From: Triticum aestivum
Taxonomy: Eukaryota; Streptophyta; Magnoliopsida; Poales; Poaceae
Direction of reading: 5' to 3'
Assembly (NCBI RefSeq): GCF_018294505.1
Contig: NC_057807.1
Coordinates: 271,169,369 to 271,233,368 of the forward strand
Length of the DNA stretch: 64,000 nucleotides
Part shown: positions 12,691 to 20,620 of the stretch, piece after piece
Position numbering within the stretch: position 1 is the stretch's first letter
How the letters are laid out: each line of letters begins with the position of its first letter
The notes under the pieces: generated by a model
What the model was told of the DNA's origin: nothing
The model's input: the letters and a program-made list of their open reading frames with translations, nothing else
Database searches by the model: none
Made by a program: the position numbers and the translations under genes

Positions 12691-13004
12691 GTTGGGAAAT
12701 GTAGCATGCAATTTCAAAAAAATTCCCACGCTCACGCAAGATCTATCTAGGAGATTCATAGCAACGAGAGGGAGAGAGTGTGTCCACGTACCCTTGTAGA
12801 CCGAAAGTGGAAGCATTAACTTAACGTGGTTGATGTAGTCGAACGTCTTCTTGAATCAACCGATCAAGTACCAAACGTATGGCACCTCCGAGTTCTGCAC
12901 ACGTTCAGCTCGATGACGTCCCTCGAACTCTTGATCCAGCAGAGTGTCGATGGAGTCAATGAGTTCCGTCAGCACGATGGTGTGATGACGGTGTTGGTGA
13001 AGTG
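12691..13004 (-). repeat. Copia 5' LTR fragment
   Basis: Matches 4833-5146 with roughly 9% differences. The complete LTR end (TGTTGGGAAA on the plus strand) is at 12691. The match stops at 13004, exactly where another LTR end starts (TGTCAGTGTC, 13005), so some 1.4 kb of this LTR is missing. Confidence 0.85.
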
Positions 13005-13389
13005 TGTCAGTGTCAAAACCGGAAGATCTCGGGTAGGGGGGCCCAACCTATGCGTCTAAGGACCAATGGTAACAGGAGGCCAGGGGACACGATATTTACC
13101 CAGGTTCGGGCCCTCTTAATGGAGGTAAAACCCTACTCCTGCTTGATTATAATTGTCGAGTATGAAGATTACAAGAGTTGATCTACCTTGAGATCGTAAT
13201 GGCTAACCCTAGATGTCTAGCCTATGAAGATTCCGATGATGATGAAAGTTGCCTTCTACAGACTAACCCCACTAGTTTATATACACACCGGAGGGGGTCT
13301 AGGGTTTGTACAAGGTCGGTTTATCAGGTAAGGAAACCTCCGGACTCTATTCTTACCTTTCACGCATTGGGAAGTCCCATCCAGACACG
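13005..13389. repeat. Gypsy-type LTR fragment
   Basis: Begins TGTCAGTGTCAAAACCGG and continues with a sequence style common at the ends of Triticeae gypsy LTRs (ACCCAGGTTCGGGCCC, then a TTTATAT-like box near 13277). The copy is short and joins unrelated internal retroelement sequence at about 13389. No coding. The boundary on the right is approximate. Confidence 0.55.
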
Positions 13390-13873
13390 ATTGGTTTTGC
13401 ATGCTTTCACATGTTTCATTTGCCATTTTATTGTGTGAGCCTGTCGTTTGCATATTTTACTCATTCGAGGACATCCACTTGTTGTTTTGTTTGTTTGGTT
13501 TCTTTTTCTCTTTTGCCAAGTGGATGGACAAGAATGCCTAAGAGCCTTCTCTAGCTATCTATGCTTTTCTCGTCTCAAACTCTATTCGTGCTACATCACA
13601 AAGTTTGATCAAGTCAGATTCGAACCACTCTGTGTGAGGAGCACTCGGAGTCCCCAATTCGTCATAGACTTAAACTCCCAAAACCTCTTTGTGCATTTCG
13701 GTCTGACCGAGACATCCATTTCGTCAAACTGAGTTCACTAAGTTGATCTAGGTTTTCATATCGGTGCAACTGATTTGAACACTTCGGTCACACCGAGTTG
13801 CAGCAACCGCTTGTAATTCTGCAATCTCGGTGCCACCGAGTTGTTCCACTCGGTCACACCAACAGGGTCGGGA

Positions 13874-14559
13874 TATAAAAACCCACAAGTGAGATTTTGG
13901 AAATTACTTCAAATCCCCTCAGCCCGCGCGCATCCTGCTCTGCCTCCTCGGGTCTCCGGATCGTCTCCCCGCTGCCAGCAACCTCCCGCCGTTGGATTCT
14001 GCCGACGATGATGGATTCTGCTCCGTCGTCGCCGCCGTAGCGAACACCCGCCGTTCTAGGGTACGTGTTCGACCCCTTGTGCTGTCTTTTTAACTCTGAT
14101 TTCTAGCACAAGGACAATGACATGATTCTTGCCACGAATGAGATTGATCTATCCAGCTAAATCTTCCTTAGGCCTAGATTGATTAATTTTTTTTAGGGTT
14201 AGCTCTCCGCGGAACTCATCTTGGACCGACCGAAATGTAGAAATCAGTCCCACTGATTCGGCTTAGGCCATTGCACATGTACTTTTCGGTCTGACCAAAA
14301 ATTGCAAATCGGTGTGACCGAGTTCAAGATTCAGTGAAACCCTAGTAATCTCGGTGCCACCAAACTATGACTCGGTCTAACCGAGTTCACTAGTCTAGGT
14401 TCCAAGTGTTGCTTCAGTATCACCAAGTTTGTCAATTCGGTAGCTCCGAGATCATTTCTATAGAGAACTAAAACTAAGTTTTTTGACTCAATTTGTTTTG
14501 CAAAACCTCTGTACTTTGTGATGCTCACCTACTCTACCTCATCTACAAACTATACACAG
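13874..14559 (+). promoter_or_regulatory. Candidate internal promoter and 5' leader intron
   Basis: TATAAAA at 13874-13880 is followed about 30-45 bp later by a C-rich leader-like stretch with CGCCG repeats. A good splice donor (CTAGG|GTACGTG, intron from 14061) and a good acceptor (ACACAG ending 14559) precede the ATG at 14585. This is the layout of a plant gene with a leader intron. It is inference from sequence only; no transcript evidence is available here. Confidence 0.4.
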
Positions 14560-14584
14560 GGTCTGCTGACAGTTTGCCTGCAAG

Positions 14585-15448
14585 ATGTCTGACCAAAGTG
14601 ACAACCAAAACAGATCTGAACAGCAAGAGCAGTTGAGTGAGGTCACTAGTCCCTCCAGCAGCTATGATGAGGGCAGCAGGAGCACACCTAGTAACTTGCC
14701 CAAGGCAGCTACTAAAGCAAGAAAGAAGAGAACTTCAGATTCAGAGGATGAAGATTATGTTGTAGCTGAGGATGAGGCCACTTCAAAGAATAAGGTGGTG
14801 AAGAAGGAGTTTGGCATTGCTGCATCCACTAAGCCAGGCATGAACAGAAAGGCACCAGCAAGGAGAGTGCCTACATCCAAGCCAAGAAAAGTTTCCACAG
14901 GAGAAACCATGAAGTTCACAATTGAATCTGAAGAAGAGGCAGTTGGTGAAGACAAGAAGAAGAAGAGGGCAAGAAGTACAACAACTAAAGTACTTGGAAA
15001 GTCTACTATGGTGAGATCTGATGATGAAGAGGAAGAGGATGCTGCTCCAGCACCTAAGGCACAAAATCTAATGGGAGATGCAATTAAGTCAGGGGTTGTT
15101 GCTAAGCCCAAATCTGCTCCCAAAACTGCTGCTCCAGCCACCAAGTCTGCACCTAAGAGGAGTACAAGAAACATTCCTGCTGAGGAGAAGAACAAGGCCC
15201 CAGTGCCTGAAGTTGAAGAAGAAGAAGCTGAAGCCCAAGTGCTAAGGAAGATCAAACCAAAGATTCCAGACCACAATGATACACATCCTGTAGCAGAGGA
15301 CATGAGGATCAGGAAGGATGCAGGTCTGAGACTTTGGAGGAAGAATGACCCATATGTTGTAAGGAGGAGAACTGCTGTGGATTACAGGTTCCACACTAAG
15401 GAACAACAAGATTTCTATGAGACTATTCTGCTTGATAAGAAGACATAG
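14585..15448 (+). CDS. Retroelement-associated acidic/basic low-complexity protein, N-terminal part
   Basis: A 287-codon ORF starting MSDQSDNQNRSEQQ. Residues 1 to about 215 are rich in Ser, Lys, Glu, Ala and Pro, with acidic runs (DSEDEDYVVAEDE, SDDEEEEDAAP) and basic clusters (KARKKR, KKKKRAR) resembling nuclear localisation signals; this part is probably disordered. The last 70 residues are ordinary globular-type sequence. The reading continues 9 bases later in another frame (15457), so both parts were probably one ~690-aa protein broken by a one-base change near 15446. Placement before the 3' LTR makes it an extra retroelement ORF rather than a host gene. Function unknown. Confidence 0.65.
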   Translation: MSDQSDNQNRSEQQEQLSEVTSPSSSYDEGSRSTPSNLPKAATKARKKRTSDSEDEDYVVAEDEATSKNKVVKKEFGIAASTKPGMNRKAPARRVPTSKPRKVSTGETMKFTIESEEEAVGEDKKKKRARSTTTKVLGKSTMVRSDDEEEEDAAPAPKAQNLMGDAIKSGVVAKPKSAPKTAAPATKSAPKRSTRNIPAEEKNKAPVPEVEEEEAEAQVLRKIKPKIPDHNDTHPVAEDMRIRKDAGLRLWRKNDPYVVRRRTAVDYRFHTKEQQDFYETILLDKKT

Positions 15449-15456
15449 TATGTGAC

Positions 15457-16647
15457 ATGAGATGGGTTGACTGGACATACATTAGAGAAAATGAAGATCA
15501 CTTCCCAGTTGTCTATCATAGCTTCAAGGCTTGTGAAGTGGACAAGTTTGTTGGCCAGAAGCTCACTAAGTGGAATGATGAGCTGATCATGCAATTTTAT
15601 TCCACTCCTCACTTTTATCCAGATGGCAGAATTGTATGGATGTCAGAAGGTACTAGGTACCAATCCATTGTTGATGAATGGGCCAAATTGATAAATGCCC
15701 CAGAAGCTCATGAGGATGACTTGGATGTGTATGCCAAAAAGAAGAAAGACCATAACTCAATGGCAAGTATGTACAAGGAAATTCCTGATGCATACCTGGA
15801 AACTCACAAGTTTGGCTCAGTGAAGCACTTATTGTCAGGCCTGCCTACAATCAATACCATCCTGAGGCATACTCTTTTGCCCAAGTCTGGAGATCACATA
15901 ATGATAAGAGGACATTCCATCAACTTGCTGCACATATTTGATGTTCCTCAGAAGTTCAAAGTGATGAGTCTGATTGTGGAAACAATCAAGAGGACAGCTG
16001 TAGATCAGACGAGGTCTTGTGGGTATGCTTCACATATTCAGGTGCTCATCAACTCCAAGATGGGCACATGCACTTATTTGTTGGACAAGGAGCATTTACC
16101 TCTCAAGCCAGATTTTGAGGATAACACTGTTGTTATGGATGAGAAAGATCCTTCCTCGGTGCAAGCACATGAGCAGAGAGAGAAGACAAGGGCAGAGAAA
16201 GCTGCAAAGATGCCAAGTGCTGAAGAGGCATCTCAGGTGTTCTTAAAGAGTAAGCAAGATCAACTTGGATATCTGATCCAATCCACCTTGAGGATTGAGA
16301 AGGGCTTGGCCACCCTGACTCAAAATCAGGAGAGTTTGGAGAGGATCATTAAACATAAATTCTATGATCTTGATATCAAAGTAACTGAGATTCAGTCAGT
16401 GGTTGAGCAACTCCAGGAGGAGGTAGAGGAGAAGAAAGGTAAGTCTACTACAGATGCTTTCACAAGAGTGCCAAGAGGTCAGAGGTCTGCTGTAGTGCCT
16501 GTTCTAGATACAAGAGCCACTACATCTGCACCAGCAGCCACAGCTTCAGTGCCGCCTCCAGCAACCACTCCACCAGCTCCAGTTACATCTACAGAATCTT
16601 TCGTCCTTGGAGTCATCTCTACACCACCTCATGAAGACCAAGCCTGA
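15457..16647 (+). CDS. Retroelement-associated protein, plant-transposon-domain-like with coiled coil
   Basis: A 396-codon ORF; its apparent start MRWVDW is likely internal, because the preceding ORF runs to 15448 in another frame. Residues about 20-130 (with FYSTPHFYPDGRIVWMSEG) resemble the domain found in many plant TE proteins of unknown function (putative plant transposon protein type). About 240-330 is Glu/Lys/Gln-rich and likely coiled coil, with a heptad-like stretch around DIKVTEIQSVVEQLQEEVEE. The tail is Ala/Thr/Pro-rich. There are no zinc knuckle, protease, RT or integrase motifs. A gag-like structural role is possible but unproven. About 500 bp of untranslated sequence lies between it and the polypurine tract. 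Confidence 0.65.
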   Translation: MRWVDWTYIRENEDHFPVVYHSFKACEVDKFVGQKLTKWNDELIMQFYSTPHFYPDGRIVWMSEGTRYQSIVDEWAKLINAPEAHEDDLDVYAKKKKDHNSMASMYKEIPDAYLETHKFGSVKHLLSGLPTINTILRHTLLPKSGDHIMIRGHSINLLHIFDVPQKFKVMSLIVETIKRTAVDQTRSCGYASHIQVLINSKMGTCTYLLDKEHLPLKPDFEDNTVVMDEKDPSSVQAHEQREKTRAEKAAKMPSAEEASQVFLKSKQDQLGYLIQSTLRIEKGLATLTQNQESLERIIKHKFYDLDIKVTEIQSVVEQLQEEVEEKKGKSTTDAFTRVPRGQRSAVVPVLDTRATTSAPAATASVPPPATTPPAPVTSTESFVLGVISTPPHEDQA

Positions 16648-17168
16648 GAGACGCATAGCACTATGCATATTTTTAACTTTTTGGTAATTTGTTGCCAAAG
16701 GGGGAGAAATATGTATAGATCATATTCTGAGAGAGAGTGTGTGTTGTTTTTGTCTCTCTTTGCACTTTATTTTCTTGATACTTTACCGTGTGTTTGCTTG
16801 ATACACTATGTCTTTTGTGACATACTTGGATGATCATGTGTTTGATCATATGCTACCTTAATGTGTGCTTGAATGATATTATCCCTTATATCCATTTATG
16901 ATCATTCACTTTGCTTGGTGATGAGTGCATGTTTTTCAATTGTTATCATTTTGAGCGCTCCACCAAGATGTATGTCACATGGAAGAGTGACCCATGATCC
17001 TAACACATTGTGCATTTGCAGTCCAAAGCAAATTCTAAATAATGCACAAATTTAGGGGGAGCTCTTGCTTATCACATACTTCTCAAAGCGACAATGTATT
17101 TCAATCTTATTATCATTTGTCAAAGTTTTGATCTATATGTTGTCATCAATTACCAAAAAGGGGGAGAT
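16648..17168 (+). other. 3' untranslated stretch and polypurine tract
   Basis: No coding seen. GGGGGAG-type runs occur at 16699-16706 and 17053-17060. The tract CAAAAAGGGGGAGAT (17154-17168) directly precedes the LTR start and is the likely plus-strand primer site. Confidence 0.65.
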
Positions 17169-18847
17169 TGAAAGTGCAACTATCCCTGGGTGGTTTTGGT
17201 AATGATGAACAACATATAGCTCATTGAACTAATGCCATTTCAAGATAAATATTTCAGGAAAGTTGAATGTTTGGCATTGTGGACCCCTAAAAATGCTAAG
17301 GACAAAAGATTGGCTCAAGATCTAAAGTCCAAGACTCTACATTTTCCATTTTAGTGATCCAAGATCACATTGAGTCTATAGGAAAGCCAATACTATTAAA
17401 AGGGGATGAGGTGTTGCTTAATGGCTTGCTTGCTCAAAATGCTTAGTTGTATGCTCCAAAGCCCTAAACCACTTTCTCATATCTACATATGTCCCAAACC
17501 AAAAGTCAAACTCGGCCCCACGGATTTGATCCATCCGGCGCCACCGAGTTCATTTGACCTAGCCACTGCCAGAAACCCTAGTCACTTCGGTCTCATCGAT
17601 AGGGATCTCGGTCTCACCGAGATGGGGTTGCAAACTCTCTGTTCCCCTTCGTAACATTTCGGTCTAACCGAGATGAGCGACCGGTCCCACTGAGTCTGCA
17701 ATGCAAACTCTCTGTTTCCTTTTCATAACGCTTCGGTCCAACCGAGACGAGCGAATCGGTCCCACCGAGTTTGCCTGAGCAACTTGCTGGTTAGCTTATT
17801 ACCAAAGTCGGTCCAACCGAGTTTGTGTAATCGGTCAAACCGAGATTACGTTATGCCCTAACCCTAATGACATCGGTCCCACCGAGTTGACATGTTGGTC
17901 CCACCGAAATTGCCCAACGGTCACATTATGTACTGAATCAGTCCGACCGAGTTTTCTGATTCAGTCCCACCAAGTTTGGTATATTGTGTGTAACAGTTAG
18001 ATTTTGTGTGGAGGCTATATATACCCCTCCACCCTCTCCTCATTTGTGAGGGAAGCCATCAGAATGTGCCTACACTTCCACTACCCATTTTCTGAGAGAG
18101 AGCCACCTACTCATGTGTTGAGGCCAAGATTTTCCAATCCAACCATATGAATCTTGATCTCTAGCCTTCCCCAAGTTGCTTTCCATCCAGATCATCTTTC
18201 CACCAAATCCAATCCCATGAGAGTGAGTTGAGTGTTGGGGAGACTATCATTTGAAGCACAAGAGCAAGGAGTTCATCATCAACACACCATCTATCATCTA
18301 TTAACTTTTGGAGAGTGGTGTCTCCTAGATTGGTTAGGTGTCACTTGGGAGCCTCCGACAAGATTGTGGAGTTGAACCAAGGAGTTTGTAAGGGCAAGGA
18401 GATCTCCTACTTCGTGAAGATCTACCCTAGTGAGGCAAGTCCTTCGTGGGCGATGGTCATGGTGGGATAGACAAGGTTGCTTCTTCATGGATCCTTCGTG
18501 GGTGGAGCCGTCCGTGGACTCGCGCAGCCGTTACCCTTCGTGGGTTGAAGTCTCTATCAACGTGGATGTATGATAGCACCACCTATCGGAACCACGCCAA
18601 AAACATCCGTGTCTCCTATTGCGTTTGCACTCTCCAATCCCATCCCTTTACATTCTTGCAAGTTGCATGCTTTACTTTCCGCTGCTTATATACTCTTTGC
18701 ATGCTTGCTTGAATTGTGTTAAGATTGCTTGACTTATGCTAAATTGTTAAAATCTGCCAAGAACTAAAATTGGGAAAATGTTAAGTTTTTATTTGGTCAA
18801 GTAGTCTAATCACCCCCCTCTAGACATACTTTTGATCCTAAACTACA
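17169..18847 (+). repeat. Complete LTR (1679 bp) of the palindrome-rich retroelement
   Basis: Starts TGAAAGTGCAACT right after a polypurine tract and ends CTAAACTACA just before a primer-binding site, so both borders are supported. From 17510 to 17960 it carries about a dozen TCGGT-N3-ACCGA palindromes. A TATATATA box at 18016-18023 is a plausible LTR promoter. The sequence is the same family as the minus-strand LTR at the right edge of the window (63624-64000). Confidence 0.8.
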
Positions 18848-18850
18848 AGA

Positions 18851-18862
18851 TGGTATCAGAGA
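18851..18862 (+). other. Primer-binding site, initiator-tRNA-Met type
   Basis: TGGTATCAGAGA lies three bases after the LTR end. TGGTATCAGAGC is the common plant LTR element site complementary to the 3' end of initiator tRNA-Met; the last base differs here. Confidence 0.75.
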
Positions 18863-18952
18863 ACATGCTGACTGTAGGACGCGACCACTAGGAAAAGCCA
18901 CAGGATACTCTTCTTTGCTCATTTCTAATTCTTCTCTATTTCTACTCTATAG

Positions 18953-19558
18953 ATGACGGACCCCAGGAACAAGTTCACTCAGCCGGATGACGACACCCCT
19001 TTCGTATGACACTTGAAGGAAGTCACGAAGTACCTGAACATCGGACTACTGAGCTTCACTGGAACCTTCACTGCAACATTATCGGAAGAGGAGCGCTGGA
19101 GGATCAAAGTTCGTGTACCTGGGAGGACGTTTGCACCAACAATGGAGCCCATTGATTTTACCTTGGATGCACCAAGTTGGAACTTGGGAAAGATCATGGC
19201 AGCCCACATCACTTTTGGACGAATTTATGAGGTGTACCGCAAGGAGCTTGAAGACACCGTCTATCAGATATGTGGACACCGAGACAAGGAATGGGAGATG
19301 ATTCGCACCAGAAAGGATGGATCAATTGTTGCATATATTCAGGAGATGGATCAACACATTCGTCGACACGAGAACCTGATGTGCGCTATCATGAAGAAGA
19401 CTAAGAAGCTGATGAAGAGGAATATTGAGGTAGAAGTGGAACTCAAGTCAACACGCGAGGGATATGAAGAAGAAATTGCTGTACTACTGGAGAAGCATGA
19501 TGATCTGAAGAAAAAGTTAGGAGTATCCGTGGTGAACCAGAAGCAAGAACCTATGTAG
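18953..19558 (+). pseudogene. Retroelement 5' ORF with one internal stop
   Basis: The ATG at 18953 (MTDPRNKFTQPDDD) is followed by an in-frame TGA at 19007-19009, and the frame continues open to 19558, about 200 codons in all. The product has ordinary globular sequence to about residue 140 and then a charged, probably coiled-coil end (KKTKKLMKRNIEVEVELKS). It sits immediately after LTR and primer-binding site, the position of gag in LTR elements. I do not recognise a named domain. The stop falls where a tryptophan codon would differ by one base. The internal region is lost beyond about 19640. Confidence 0.6.
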
Positions 19559-20283
19559 TACATACGGTGTGAGCTTTGCGTTGATACCGATGCGTACGAG
19601 TACAACTCGTTTACTTGTCCTACAAAGATTCTTATGTGTTGCCCCTCATATATATATATATACCATGTAGTCGCATCTAAGATGGTCTGTCGTCTCGTGC
19701 TCTTTCATCATAATGATTGCGCCTTCATGCATCCATAGTTTACTCCTGCAAGGGTTTCCACGTAAAAATCCATGTCTCGTTATTATGTACCACGCGTGTT
19801 TCGTCGATGAAAAGGGGTTAGAGAAAACGGGTTCCATTGCTCCAATCAGTTCCGTGCTGGATCCATATGTGGAAACAAAAGCTAAAAAGACCCACCAACG
19901 CAAAATCCATTGGATCTGAAATGTAGAGGGAGGGGAACAGCATCATCTGTCTGTCAGGGCCACTGAGTGCAGCACGTGGTGGCGGAGACCCGATGAAGCG
20001 CTGGCCCAGTTGCTGCGGTTGCCAGCTGAATTCTGAAATCCACAAGCAAGGATAACTTCTCCCTGCAACTCTCTGATTAACTACTGGATCTCAAAATAAT
20101 ATGCATATAGTATATATATATAACTCTCCAATCTACAATAGCACTGTAGGAGGACAGCAGCACTCTCTCACTTAGCTGTTGCTAGCTATCTCCTTTCCGC
20201 CCATCATGTGACCTCCATGCTTGTTCCTACCTAGCTGCCACCTTTTCTCCTTTTAAAAATTGGGACCTCTCACTAAGCAAGTA

Positions 20284-20363
20284 CTAGCACTAACTAACTA
20301 CCATATCTCTTGCTGTCATGTAGAGTACGTACTACTACTAGCACTAACTAACCACCATATCTC
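20284..20363. repeat. Direct 26-bp duplication in the bZIP promoter region
   Basis: CTAGCACTAACTAACTACCA... at 20284-20309 recurs at 20338-20363 with one base changed (CTAGCACTAACTAACCACCA...). The copies are 54 bp apart, 310-340 bp upstream of the start codon. Confidence 0.75.
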
Positions 20364-20476
20364 CAGCATCTTATTGATGCCTAGTCCTAAACACATGCAT
20401 GTTGCCACGAATAATGGCCATAAAATCAACACCTTCATCCCATCTACACTAATGCAACATGCCCCCACCCTGCATC

Positions 20477-20523
20477 TGCATGTGATGTGCACCTACACAC
20501 ATACCTTGCATGTGATGTGCACC
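20477..20523. repeat. Direct 17-bp duplication with RY-like core near the bZIP start
   Basis: TGCATGTGATGTGCACC occurs at 20477-20493 and again, identical, at 20507-20523, i.e. 30 bp apart. Each copy contains TGCATG, the core of plant RY/Sph-type elements. Regulatory use is inference. Confidence 0.75.
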
Positions 20524-20534
20524 GAGAAACAAAA

Positions 20535-20540
20535 TATATA
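20535..20540 (+). promoter_or_regulatory. Candidate TATA box of the bZIP gene
   Basis: TATATA in the context AAAATATATACACC, 81 bp before the ATG, would place the transcript start around 20565-20575 with a leader of about 50 nt. A second candidate (TATATATATAAC) lies about 500 bp upstream of the ATG. The choice between them is inference. Confidence 0.35.
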
Positions 20541-20620
20541 CACCTCCACCTACACTTGCAGCCCACACACATACGGAGTAGTACACAGGAAGAACCCGGC
20601 GGTGCTAGATAGCTCAAGAA

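Larger units (their letters stand above)
4833..13004 (-). mobile_element. Ty1-copia retrotransposon, BARE/Angela-like, decayed, minus strand
   Basis: Reading the minus strand: a 5' LTR fragment (13004-12691), leader (12690-11455), gag-protease-integrase-RT-RNase H remnants (11454-7731), a polypurine tract (7600-7587) and a complete 3' LTR (7586-4833, holding a nested insertion). The domain order integrase before RT defines Ty1-copia. LTR ends are TG...CA. The shared ~315 bp of the two LTRs differ at roughly 28 positions by eye (about 9%), so this copy is considerably older than the related plus-strand copy at 31633-39455. The upstream LTR is cut at 13004, where a different LTR begins. The coding region has many stops and frameshifts, so the element is not autonomous. 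Confidence 0.9.
13390..17168 (+). mobile_element. 3' internal region of a palindrome-rich LTR retroelement
   Basis: The region runs into a polypurine tract (17154-17168) and an LTR at 17169, so it is the 3' half of an LTR element on the plus strand. Its own 5' LTR is absent. It contains many copies of TCGGT-N3-ACCGA (13698-13710, 13785-13860, 14286-14450), the same motif that fills the LTR. It holds two adjacent ORFs (14585-16647) and no reverse transcriptase or integrase, suggesting a non-autonomous element or a carried extra gene. Confidence 0.7.
19640..20534 (+). other. Upstream region of the bZIP gene
   Basis: No gene seen. A (TA)n run lies at about 19651-19664 and another at 20108-20123. 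The retroelement edge is somewhere in 19560-19740 and cannot be placed exactly. The remainder is low in recognisable repeats and probably holds the promoter. It contains two short direct duplications (listed separately). Confidence 0.5.

Noticed and set aside
14755..15303. 182-codon minus-strand ORF
   Set aside because: Antisense shadow of the Lys/Glu/Ala-rich retroelement ORF; Ser/Val/Leu-rich as expected from its complement.
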